Source: Bordetella genomosp. 1 (GTDB lineage Bacteria; Pseudomonadota; Gammaproteobacteria; Burkholderiales; Burkholderiaceae_B). Taken from it: 64,000 bases of DNA. The notes under the pieces were generated by a model, which was given only the letters and a program-made list of their open reading frames with translations, made no database searches and had not been told where the DNA came from. The position numbers were made by a program, and so were the translations under genes. The stretch covers positions 1,178,001 to 1,242,000 of the forward strand of contig NZ_NEVL01000003.1 in NCBI RefSeq assembly GCF_002261335.1. Direction: 5' to 3'. Positions 8,985 through 16,313 of the stretch are shown here, in pieces (the stretch's first letter is position 1; each line of letters starts with the position of its first letter).

Positions 8985-9320
8985 AAAGGTGTCAGACTGC
9001 ATTTTTCAAAGGCGTCAGACTACATTTTTCTGGTCCGACAACCCCGGAAACAAAGGTGTCAGACTACATTTTCAATGGCCAGGAAAAATGCAGTCTGACA
9101 CCGTTTCCGGTAACGCCACCGCCTGTGTCGCCCAGCGGGGGACCGCGCTGGAGAAAAGGAGTCAGACTGCAATTTCACGGTGGACGAGGTGAAAAACAAA
9201 GGTGTCAGACTGCAATTTCCGGGTGGCCGAAAATGTAGTCTGACACCTTTGTTTGGGAGAGGACGGCCAAGAAAAATGCAGTCTGACACCTTTGTTTGAA
9301 AATGCAGTCTGACTCCTTTT
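8985..9320. repeat. Repeat cluster A: nine copies of the GTCAGACTGCA element
   Basis: The 458-bp gap between comEC and the RidA gene carries nine copies of a 22-26-base element with core GGTGTCAGACTGCATTTT. Plus-strand copies start at 8985, 9008, 9052, 9154 and 9197; minus-strand copies lie at 9084-9106, 9230-9254, 9272-9297 and 9299-9320. Variants carry GGAGTC, GGCGTC, TACATTT or TGCAATTT. Some copies are 43-44 bp apart and some abut (23-27 bp). No coding sequence is credible here. The function is unknown. Confidence 0.9.
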
Positions 9321-9336
9321 ACGGCGAGGTCGCCGC

Positions 9337-9831
9337 TCAAGCCGACACCAGCGCCGTGATCTCGATCTCGGCCCAGCAGCGTCCCGGCAGGCTGCTCACG
9401 CCGATGGCGCTGCGGGCGGGGCGTGGCATTGCCGGAAAGACGACCTCCAGCACGGCGGAGGCGCCGTCGAGCACGGCGCTGTGCGCGTCGAACTCGGGGT
9501 CGCTGCGCAGATAGCCGCGCAGTTGCGTGATGGCACGCACCCGGCCGAGGTCGCCGCCGCACGCCTGCGCCAGGGCGGCCAGTCCGGAGAGCGCGGCCTG
9601 GGCGCACGCGTCCCTGGCCGGCGCGAGATCGGCGCCGGGCTCGCAGCGCCCGATGAGGGGCACACCATCGCGGCGGCTGGCCTGACCGCTGATGCATACC
9701 AGGATCGCGCCAGCAAGCGCGGTTGCGCTATACGGCGCGTAGCTGCCGCGCGCCTGCGGCGCTGCGGGCAGCTCCAGCCCCGCGGCCGCGAGCCGCGCCG
9801 CGACCGCATCGTTGCGCATCAAACCATCCAT
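9337..9831 (-). CDS. RidA/YjgF/Rid-family protein
   Basis: Trimeric Rid-family protein of 164 residues. RidA proper hydrolyses reactive enamine/imine intermediates to keto acids and ammonia. The family's C-terminal signature is visible (VFPAMPRPARSAIGVSSLPG, with the arginine that binds substrate carboxylate in RidA, then AEIEITALV). The N-terminal 20 residues are longer than in E. coli RidA. I chose the ATG at 9831 because GGGGAG precedes it by 5 bases; the ATG at 9819, which overlaps the PhzF stop, is the alternative. It is co-transcribed with the PhzF and Bug genes. Confidence 0.8.
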   Translation of the reverse strand: MDGLMRNDAVAARLAAAGLELPAAPQARGSYAPYSATALAGAILVCISGQASRRDGVPLIGRCEPGADLAPARDACAQAALSGLAALAQACGGDLGRVRAITQLRGYLRSDPEFDAHSAVLDGASAVLEVVFPAMPRPARSAIGVSSLPGRCWAEIEITALVSA

Positions 9832-10712
9832 CGGGTCTCCCCGCTGAGCCAGCAGCCCGGGCCGTCGCCGCGCGCGCGCAGCTGGATCGCCGAGGGCGAG
9901 CCCATCGCCACGCCCTGGCGCACGGTGCGGATGCCGCCCCCGGGCAAGGCACCCACGCTGTCGAGATAGCCCCACAAGGCGGCCGCCGCGATGCCGGTGG
10001 CCGCGTCTTCCGGGTAGCCCGAAGCTTTGGGGAACTGGCGCGCGGAGATCGCTTCGCCGTCCTGCGAATACGGGTAGAGCCCGGTCGAGTCGATCGCCTC
10101 GCAAAGCGACCGCATCGCCGAGAAATCGGGCGTCAGCGCGTCGAGCGCCACCGCATCCGGCATGCGCACGAGCGTCTTGACGCGGCTGGTGCTGGCATTG
10201 ACGGCATGCAGGGGCCCTGTCGCCGCATCGATCCCCAGCACGTCACCGATCGCCCGGACCTGCTCGGGCGTGAGGGCGTCGACGCGCACCGCCGGCTGCG
10301 AGATCCAGGTCCAGCCTCGCGCCTCGTCCCATTCCACGTCGACGCTGCCGCTGAGCGTCTGCACGCGCGCCGTGGCCGTGGTCCACATCCCCCACTGCCG
10401 CAGCGCCCACAGCGTTCCGACCGTCGCGTGGCCGCACATCTCCATCTCGTGGCCGGGCACGAAGAAGCGCAGCCGGCACAGATGCCCCGGCGCATCCGCG
10501 GGCAAGACGAATGCGGATTCGTGGCCGTGATGCGCGGCCAGCGCCTGCATGTCGGCCGCCGTCATGCCCTGTGCATCGGCCACCAGCGGAACCGGGTTGC
10601 CGCCGAGCCGGTCGGCAGCGGGATCGACGAACACGCGCAGCAGCGCCGCCTCGCCCGCCGCGGGCAGCGGTCGGACGTGAAGGGAACGAGGGTCAGTCAA
10701 GCTGTACTCCAA
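9819..10712 (-). CDS. PhzF-family isomerase/epimerase
   Basis: A 297-residue PhzF-fold protein (diaminopimelate-epimerase-like). The family landmarks are GGNPVPLV near the N-terminus, HESAFV with the catalytic-type glutamate, and the FFVPGHEMEMCGHATVGTLWAL block, with AATGIAAAALWGYL near the C-terminus. The reaction is unknown outside phenazine clusters, and no phenazine genes are present. The reading frame is open to a TTG at 10712 that lies inside the last codons of the upstream Bug gene; a second in-frame TTG follows shortly after. The true start is uncertain, but translational coupling is likely. Confidence 0.8.
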   Translation of the reverse strand: MEYSLTDPRSLHVRPLPAAGEAALLRVFVDPAADRLGGNPVPLVADAQGMTAADMQALAAHHGHESAFVLPADAPGHLCRLRFFVPGHEMEMCGHATVGTLWALRQWGMWTTATARVQTLSGSVDVEWDEARGWTWISQPAVRVDALTPEQVRAIGDVLGIDAATGPLHAVNASTSRVKTLVRMPDAVALDALTPDFSAMRSLCEAIDSTGLYPYSQDGEAISARQFPKASGYPEDAATGIAAAALWGYLDSVGALPGGGIRTVRQGVAMGSPSAIQLRARGDGPGCWLSGETRWMV

Positions 10713-11658
10713 CTTTGGTGATGAGATCGCCCCAGAAGGCGAGATCGTGCGTGACGGCCTGGGTCAGGGCCGCGCTGGTGTCGGGACGCACGTCCACACC
10801 TTTGGCGGCGAGGTCGGCGGCAATGGCGGGCTCGCGCAGGGCCTTGTTCAACGCTTCATTCATGCGCGCCACGACCGCAGGCGGCGTGCCTTTGGGAAAG
10901 GCGAGCCCGTACCACAAGGTCTGCGTGTAGTCCGCCATGCCTTGCGATGCGAAGGTGGGCACGTTCGGCAGGATCGAGGTGGGCGCGGTCGTCGCCACGG
11001 CGCTCAGCTTGCCGCCTTGCACGAACGGCGCGAGGCCGACTGGGTTGTCGAACATGATGTCGACCTGGCCGCCGATCAGATCGGTGTAGGCCGGCGCCGC
11101 GCCGCGATACGGCACGTGCGTCAGGTCGAGCTGCTTGTCCTTGGCGAACATGGCGCCCAGCAGATGCGACACGGTGCCGGCGCCCACGGACGCGTAGGTG
11201 CCATTGCCGCGCGCCTTCATCGCCTGCACCAGCGCGGCCACGTCAGTGGCTTTCAACGACGGATGGACGGCCAGCACATACGGCGAGGTACCGATGAAGC
11301 CGACATAGTCGAAATCCTGGGCCGGCCGGAACGGCAGCTTCTTGTACAGGCTGGGGCTGAGCGCCATGGTGCTGGTGGTGACCGCCAGCGCCGTGTAGCC
11401 GTCCGGCTTGGCGCGGGCTGCCTGGCCCGAGCCCACGGTGCCACCGGCGCCGCCGGCGTTCTGGATCACCACCGTCTGGCCCAGTTCGCGGCTGAGCGTG
11501 GGCTGCAGCGCCCGCACCACCAGATCGGTGCCCCCGCCCGGCGGAAACGGCACGATGACGGTGACCGGCTTGTCCGGCCAGGACTGCGCCTGCGCCGCGA
11601 CCGGCAGCAGTGCGAATGCCATGCACTTCAATAGTGCATGCGAGAACGTACGTCGCAT
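10693..11658 (-). CDS. Bug/TctC-family solute-binding protein (with signal peptide)
   Basis: Periplasmic tripartite-tricarboxylate receptor, 321 residues. It has a signal peptide (RRTF then a hydrophobic stretch ending AQAQS) and the Bug hallmarks WPDKPVTVIVPFPPGGGTD, VVIQNAGGAGGTVG and VPYRGAAPAYTDLIGGQVD. The start at 11658 has AGGGGAA 6 bases upstream. No TctA/TctB membrane partners are nearby, as is usual for the expanded Bug family in Bordetella-like genomes. It leads a bug-phzF-ridA operon divergent from an AraC regulator. The ligand is unknown, probably a carboxylate. Confidence 0.88.
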   Translation of the reverse strand: MRRTFSHALLKCMAFALLPVAAQAQSWPDKPVTVIVPFPPGGGTDLVVRALQPTLSRELGQTVVIQNAGGAGGTVGSGQAARAKPDGYTALAVTTSTMALSPSLYKKLPFRPAQDFDYVGFIGTSPYVLAVHPSLKATDVAALVQAMKARGNGTYASVGAGTVSHLLGAMFAKDKQLDLTHVPYRGAAPAYTDLIGGQVDIMFDNPVGLAPFVQGGKLSAVATTAPTSILPNVPTFASQGMADYTQTLWYGLAFPKGTPPAVVARMNEALNKALREPAIAADLAAKGVDVRPDTSAALTQAVTHDLAFWGDLITKVGVQLD

Positions 11659-11690
11659 GAAAATTCCCCTTGTGGTTGTCGAATGCCTGC

Positions 11691-11755
11691 ATCGTAGGCA
11701 CTCCAAGGGGCGTGGGCGAACCCGAACGCGACACACGGCCGTCCAAAACGCGACA
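11691..11755 (-). promoter_or_regulatory. Candidate AraC-type operator pair and promoter for the Bug operon
   Basis: Two perfect 9-base direct repeats, AACGCGACA (plus-strand view), lie at 11725-11733 and 11747-11755, 22 bp apart, a typical spacing for AraC/XylS-family half-sites. Read on the minus strand they lie immediately upstream of a possible -35 (TTCGCC, 11715-11720), an 18-base spacer and -10 (TACGAT, 11691-11696), giving a leader of about 25 bases to the Bug start. The proximal half-site abuts the -35, the arrangement of class II activation. Sites are seen; function is inferred. Confidence 0.55.
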
Positions 11756-11861
11756 GCGCGCGTCGGCCTTGCCAGAACGGCTGCGGCCGTCGATACTGAT
11801 TTTTCCTGTGTGCCCGGGCAAGACGCCCTGCGCCGCCGAGTCCTCTCCGAGGCGCTGCATC

Positions 11862-12683
11862 ATGACGCGTACCGTCCCACTGTCTTCCAAGCTCGACCTC
11901 ATCGCCCGGACCGGCTTCGCCCTGTCGGCCAGCCGCCAGCCCCGCTACGCCTTCAATTGGCACAAGCATGACTGCGCGATGCTGCTCTGGCCGCGGGCGG
12001 GCGCGCTCGACACCGCGTGGCGCGACGATGACGGCGCGCGGCGCAGCAGCCGGCTGGTGCGGGGCCAGGCGTTGCTGTTGCCCTCGCATGTCGAGCACAG
12101 CACGCGCGCGCAGAGCGTTTCACAGCAACACGGCGAGCTTTATCTGTCGCCGGACCTGCTGCGGGCGTGCAGCGCCGAGGGCGTGCTGCAGCTCGACGGC
12201 GCGGCGCAGTCCATGCTGGACGCGCTTTGGAAGCCGGCCCTCTCGGCCCAGGCCCAGCCCGCGTTGATCGCGGCGCTGATCGCGCAGCTCGACAGCAGCC
12301 GTCCGGCGCCACTCGCCGCCACGCCGACGCATCTGGCGCGGCGTTGGGTCGACGCCTTGCGCCAGCAGCTCGACGACGGCCACCCCGCGCCCACGGTCGC
12401 CGAGTCCGCCATCGCGCTGGGCGTCTCCACCCGCACGCTGCAACGCGCCTGCCTCGACGCCTATGGCCTCGCCCCCGTCGCACTGCGCCGCATCCTCGTC
12501 GCCCAAATCGCACGCCACCGCATCGCATTGGGCGAGGCGCCGGCGCTGGTGAGCGCCGAACTCGGCTTTGCCAGCAGCGGCCATCTCGGCCGCCTGCTGC
12601 GCGCCATCGACACCCGCCACGCCCTGACCGACCTGGCGCAGGCAGCCACCCCATTCGACGAAGATCCCGCGCGGCTTACCTGA
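11862..12683 (+). CDS. AraC-family transcriptional regulator
   Basis: A 273-residue regulator with an N-terminal cupin-like ligand region (RYAFNWHKHDCAMLLWPRAG, and ALLLPSHVEHS) and a C-terminal AraC double helix-turn-helix (about residues 165-255; SAIALGVSTRTLQRACLDAYGLAPVALRRIL, then GFASSGHLGRLLR). The HxH and RGQALLLPSHVEH pattern matches AraC proteins with a small-molecule-binding cupin. I start at 11862 because the residues upstream are low in homology-like character. It is divergent from the Bug-PhzF-RidA operon, its probable target. Confidence 0.85.
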   Translation: MTRTVPLSSKLDLIARTGFALSASRQPRYAFNWHKHDCAMLLWPRAGALDTAWRDDDGARRSSRLVRGQALLLPSHVEHSTRAQSVSQQHGELYLSPDLLRACSAEGVLQLDGAAQSMLDALWKPALSAQAQPALIAALIAQLDSSRPAPLAATPTHLARRWVDALRQQLDDGHPAPTVAESAIALGVSTRTLQRACLDAYGLAPVALRRILVAQIARHRIALGEAPALVSAELGFASSGHLGRLLRAIDTRHALTDLAQAATPFDEDPARLT

Positions 12684-12747
12684 CCTGTCGCACCACCGCT
12701 TTGATCGCCACTTGGTGCGCACCCGCCTCTCGACAAGGGAGAAGGGG

Positions 12748-12940
12748 AAAAGGTGTCAGACTGCATTTTCCCGTTCCAGCCTCAGCACCGAAAAGGAGTC
12801 AGACTGCAATTTCTCGGTCGGGCTTCAACACCGTAATGGTGTCAGACTGCATTTTTGCGGTGAGCCTTCCCCACCCGAAATGGAGTCAGACTGCATTTTT
12901 TTGGTGCGCCTTCAACACGGAAATGGAGTCAGACTGGCAT
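12748..12940 (+). repeat. Repeat cluster B1: tandem array with a 43-bp period
   Basis: Five same-strand copies of the GTCAGACTGCA element start at 12748, 12791, 12834, 12878 and 12921, a spacing of 43-44 bp. The last copy is degenerate (AGACTGGCATTG). The roughly 20-base stretches between copies are also related: they share CGGT...G.CTTCAACACCG-like sequence (for example CTTCAACACCG after copy 2 and CTTCAACACGG after copy 4). The real unit is therefore about 43 bp, half strongly and half weakly conserved. It sits downstream of the AraC gene with no coding sequence. Confidence 0.85.
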
Positions 12941-13042
12941 TGCCGGCGCCAGAGTCGCCCTGCCCGCACAGCGTCGACGGCACGCTGATGGGCCTCGCGC
13001 GGGCCGACGACACCTGGCTGCACGCGCCTGACAGCTTTTCGG

Positions 13043-13153
13043 AAAATGCAGTCTGACACCTTTTCAATGAGGCGCTGCACGACACGTTCGCCCAAAAACA
13101 AAGGTGTCAGGCTGCATTTGGCTTGGCCGGAAAATGCAGTCTGACACCTTTGT
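13043..13153. repeat. Repeat cluster B2: three further copies, mixed orientation
   Basis: Copies of the dispersed element lie at 13043-13064 (minus), 13100-13119 (plus, variant with GTCAGGCTGCA) and 13131-13153 (minus). The plus/minus pair at 13100/13131 can form an imperfect hairpin. The cluster lies just downstream of the convergent DUF695 gene and may act as a terminator. Apart from B1 and B2, the 504-bp gap (12684-13187) shows no credible gene. Confidence 0.8.
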
Positions 13154-13187
13154 CTGGAAGATTCCCGCGATGCCCGCGGGAGGTTCG

Positions 13188-13631
13188 TCAATGCAGCTGG
13201 TCGGAACCTTCCGGCTGCAATTCCGACAGCGCGCGCCAGTCGGGATCCTGGAACATGCGCAGCTGGATCGGGTAGACCGGATGGCCCGCCAAGCACAGAT
13301 TGAATGCATCCAGGAACGCTTCGACGTTGGGCGTGTAGAAACGCCATTCCTTCATGTTGTTCCCGGTCATGCAGGCGACCTGCACGCCGACGTCGGAGTT
13401 CTCGAAGCCCTTTTCGATGGCGTCTTCGAAATTGTTGGTGCTCTGTTTGTCTTCCTCGTTGGGCATGCCGGATTCGATGCCGGAGTATGGCCAGGAAACG
13501 ATGACCAGGTTCTCGTTGGCCTGACGATCGGCCTCCGGCGGCAGGCCGGTACGGAAGCGAACGATGACCGAGCGTCCGTCGACGTGTGCTTCACCCACCG
13601 CCCACAGATCGCCTGGAAAAATGCTGTTCAT
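13188..13631 (-). CDS. DUF695-like protein
   Basis: A 147-residue soluble protein without signal peptide or membrane segment. It resembles DUF695 proteins: an N-terminal beta-rich part (VDGRSVIVRFRTGLP), an acidic central part (EDAIEKGFENSDVGVQVACMTGNNMKEWRFYT) and a C-terminal FQDPDWRALSEL segment. DUF695 has no established biochemical function. I chose the ATG at 13631, with AGGA 8 bases upstream, over the ATG 27 bases further up. It is isolated between repeat clusters B and C, and less GC-rich than its neighbours, which could hint at acquisition. The family call is moderate. Confidence 0.65.
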   Translation of the reverse strand: MNSIFPGDLWAVGEAHVDGRSVIVRFRTGLPPEADRQANENLVIVSWPYSGIESGMPNEEDKQSTNNFEDAIEKGFENSDVGVQVACMTGNNMKEWRFYTPNVEAFLDAFNLCLAGHPVYPIQLRMFQDPDWRALSELQPEGSDQLH

Positions 13632-14127
13632 TGAATGAATCCTGTGAAGATGCCTCACCTGTCGGTTCGGCGCGCATTACGGAAAAACCTTTGACGCATG
13701 CCAGGATGAAGAAGCTGCGACGGGTGGAGCTCATATCCCGGCGTGGCGCGACGGCGGCTGCTGCGGGCGCATCGGAAGATGAAAACAACGTGTGCTCGCG
13801 ACCGCGCCGATCACCTCCGGCATGCGGCAAAGGTTGCATTGGATCGAACGAGACGGGAGTCTAGCGCAACTCGTCGGCCAAAAAATCGACGAACCGTAAC
13901 CCTTCGATTTTCGTGACGCTCTTCTGCGCGCGCCGTGATCAGCACTCCGCCGCTCGACCCACCGCGCGCCCGCTGGCGTGATTCCGCATGCGGCGTGTGA
14001 GCGTCGCCGCGCGCTCGAATGCGGCCGAGGTATCAGTATCGAGAAAAGCGAGGTGCCTGTGACAAATGGGAGCGCCCGCGAGGGCCTGCCCCTGGGCTTC
14101 ACTTAAATAACAGCCACCCGCAGCAAA
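13632..14127. other. Gap without recognisable gene
   Basis: About 500 bp between the DUF695 gene and repeat cluster C. Short open frames on both strands are arginine/serine-rich with no family resemblance, poor start sites and no ribosome-binding signals, so I do not call them. The base composition is lower in GC than the flanking genes. Promoter sequences of the DUF695 gene must lie at its left end. Confidence 0.5.
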
Positions 14128-14184
14128 AAAAGGAGTCAGACTGCATTTTTGCCGAAGCACGAAAATGCAGTCTGACTCCTTTTT
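14128..14184. repeat. Repeat cluster C: inverted pair forming a perfect hairpin
   Basis: One plus copy (14128-14150) and one minus copy (14162-14184) of the GGAGTC variant face each other across an 11-base spacer, giving a self-complementary stem of about 22 bp with A-rich and T-rich flanks. On either strand the transcript would end in a T-run, so the pair could serve as a bidirectional terminator downstream of the chemoreceptor gene. Confidence 0.85.
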
Positions 14185-14191
14185 AGGAGGT

Positions 14192-14222
14192 TGCTCCGGC
14201 TGTCACTGTGGCAGCCGGAGCA
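14192..14222. terminator. GC-rich hairpin downstream of the chemoreceptor gene
   Basis: TGCTCCGGCTG at 14192-14202 pairs perfectly with CAGCCGGAGCA at 14212-14222 across 9 bases. It lies about 75 bp past the minus-strand chemoreceptor stop. There is no immediate T-run, so it may not be a classical intrinsic terminator by itself; the cluster C hairpin follows on the same strand. Confidence 0.45.
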
Positions 14223-14251
14223 CGCCTTGCCGGCAAAGCAGCAGAACGACG

Positions 14252-14272
14252 AGCGGCAAGCGGCAAGCGGCA
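14252..14272. repeat. Three tandem copies of a 7-base unit (AGCGGCA)
   Basis: AGCGGCA is repeated three times head to tail just after the stop of the chemoreceptor gene (minus strand). It is a non-coding short tandem repeat that could vary in copy number by slippage. No function is evident. Confidence 0.7.
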
Positions 14273-14297
14273 AGGCGCTCGGCTCAGCGCGCGAGGC

Positions 14298-15926
14298 TCA
14301 TGCCCAGCCGAGCTTGCGCACGTCGCCCGCGTTCTCGAGCGCGCCGGACGACGCGTCGATGACCTGGCCGTTGCCGACCTTGAACGCAGAAACGGCACGC
14401 ACCAGTTCGGCGGCCTGATCTTGCATCGAGCCCGCCGCGGCGGCCGATTGTTCGACCAGCGCGGCGTTCTGTTGCGTGACCTCGTCCATCTGCGCAATGG
14501 CCGTGTTGACCTGATCCACGCCGCGGGCCTGTTCGTCGGACGCGGTGGTGATTTCGCCCATGATGTCGGTCACGTGCTTCACGGAGGTGACGATTTCGTC
14601 CATCGTGGCGCCGGCACGCTCGACCTGGGCCGCGCCCACGCTGACCTTGCCGGCCGAGTCGACGATCAGCTCCTTGATCTCCTTGGCCGCATTGGCGCTG
14701 CGCTGCGCCAGCGAGCGCACCTCGCCCGCGACCACCGCGAAGCCCTTGCCCTGCTCGCCCGCACGCGCAGACTCCACCGCCGCGTTCAAGGCGAGGATGT
14801 TGGTCTGGAAGGCGATGCTGTCGATGACCGAAACGATCTCGGAGATCTTGTTCGAACTGGCCGAAATCGCACTCATGGTGTCGACCACCTCGGCCACCGC
14901 AGCGCCGCCCCGCTGGGCAACGGCGGACGCGCTGGCCGCCAGCTGATTCGCCTGGCGCGCGTTGTCGGCATTCTGCTTCACGGTCGACGCCATCTGCTCC
15001 ATCGATGCCGCGGTTTCCTCGAGCGAGGCCGCCTGCTCTTCGGTGCGGGCAGAGAGGTCCGTGTTGCCGGCAGCGATCTCGGCGGAGGCCGTCGAGATGT
15101 TCTCCGCGCCCGCGCGGATGCCGGTCACCGTGCGTGCCAGGCCGTCCTGCATGCGCTTGAGCGCGTCGAACAACCGGCCGATTTCATTCTTCGAGCCGGC
15201 CGCGATGCGACAGGTGAGGTCGCCTGCCGCGATCCGGTCGAAAATCTGGGCGGCCTGGCCGAGCGGCAAGAAGACGCGCCGATTGAACATGAAGTACAGG
15301 CCCGCGATGAGCAACAGCACCACCAGGCCGGCGGCCTGCATCGCAACTACGGCCGTACGAATATCCGCCGACGCGGTGTCGGAGATCTTCTGCCCCATGC
15401 GGCTGGTGTAGTCCACGTAGGCCAGCAGCGCCTTGGTAAACACCGTGCCCATCGGCGTGACCTTCTTGTCGTTGAAGTCGACGGCCTGCTGCAGATTGCC
15501 CGCGAGTGCCGCGGCAATCATGGGATCGTAGGCTTCCTGGCGATAGGCCTCATAGGTCTTCAGCATCTCGCGGTACAGCGGACCGCCTTCCTCGGAGGTG
15601 TCGGGTGTGGACTTCAAACGCTTGATATAGGCATCGGCGCGCTCGTTGTAGGGCAGCGCGCGCTGCGCCACTTTCTTGGCGCCTTCGATATCGCCGTCCT
15701 TCATGGTCGCGATCGCGTTGACCGCGGCCAGGCGCGCGCGCAGCAGATCGCTCGCAAGCCGATGGGCCTGGTCGCCTCGCACGACGTTGTTGTCGAGCAG
15801 CTCCTGCACGTCGGTCTGATGGCCCTGCAGCATCTGATAGCCGGCGATGCCGGTGGCCAGGAACAGGAGGAAGAACACGCCCAACGCCGATGAAAGCAGG
15901 CTGCGTATGCTGAGGTTGGTGAACAT
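14298..15926 (-). CDS. Methyl-accepting chemotaxis protein
   Basis: Membrane chemoreceptor of 542 residues. TM1 is at about 9-31 ([21 protein letters not shown]), followed by a four-helix-bundle periplasmic sensor of about 155 residues, TM2 at about 190-212, HAMP to about 265, and a cytoplasmic signalling hairpin with methylation-type segments ([16 protein letters not shown]). The highly conserved tip reads [38 protein letters not shown]. There is no C-terminal CheR-docking pentapeptide. The start at 15926 has GAGG 6 bases upstream. The sensor is of the Tar-like 4HB type; the ligand is unknown. It is not linked to other chemotaxis genes here. Confidence 0.92.
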   Translation of the reverse strand: MFTNLSIRSLLSSALGVFFLLFLATGIAGYQMLQGHQTDVQELLDNNVVRGDQAHRLASDLLRARLAAVNAIATMKDGDIEGAKKVAQRALPYNERADAYIKRLKSTPDTSEEGGPLYREMLKTYEAYRQEAYDPMIAAALAGNLQQAVDFNDKKVTPMGTVFTKALLAYVDYTSRMGQKISDTASADIRTAVVAMQAAGLVVLLLIAGLYFMFNRRVFLPLGQAAQIFDRIAAGDLTCRIAAGSKNEIGRLFDALKRMQDGLARTVTGIRAGAENISTASAEIAAGNTDLSARTEEQAASLEETAASMEQMASTVKQNADNARQANQLAASASAVAQRGGAAVAEVVDTMSAISASSNKISEIVSVIDSIAFQTNILALNAAVESARAGEQGKGFAVVAGEVRSLAQRSANAAKEIKELIVDSAGKVSVGAAQVERAGATMDEIVTSVKHVTDIMGEITTASDEQARGVDQVNTAIAQMDEVTQQNAALVEQSAAAAGSMQDQAAELVRAVSAFKVGNGQVIDASSGALENAGDVRKLGWA

Positions 15927-16313
15927 GATGCCTCGATTTCTGAAAACGGATGGGGCGCCGGGTACCCGGGAAGACATGAAACGAGCGGCACGCTGATCGG
16001 CGCGCCCTCACTTCGCGGCCCATGCATTTTCGGCGCTTCGTGTGCGTTCCGATGGGAGCCGCAACGGGCTCAAGACCGCGCAATTCAACGCATTCTTCGC
16101 GCTCCGTTTTCAACGCGATGTCAGCGCAAGTGTGATCTCCCCCTTTCGCAACGCTCCCCTTTCAAAACGCTTTCACGGCCAAACGCACGCGCAGCCAGCC
16201 GCGCCTGCGGCGGCGTGGCACCTCGCCAAATACCGTTACACCCTGCCGCACCCGGCGCGCGGCGAAGCGATTACAACGCTTACACAAACCTGAAAATGTC
16301 TGATGGAGACCGC
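15927..16313. other. Divergent promoter gap, chemoreceptor / DASS transporter
   Basis: A 387-bp non-coding gap between two divergent genes. I looked for a sigma-28-type (TAAA...GCCGATAA) flagellar promoter for the chemoreceptor and did not find a convincing one. No repeats of the dispersed family are present. Nothing else was recognised. Confidence 0.5.

Noticed and set aside
12748-12940. CRISPR-like appearance (about 22-base repeats with about 21-base spacers)
   Set aside because: Spacers are similar to each other, the last unit decays inside the repeat, copies occur elsewhere singly and in both orientations, and there are no cas genes.
13586-14102. Small frames between the DUF695 gene and cluster C
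   Set aside because: Serine/arginine-rich, weak starts, no recognisable domain; left as non-coding gap.
15927-16313. Sigma-28 promoter for the chemoreceptor
   Set aside because: No match to the -35/-10 consensus at acceptable spacing.
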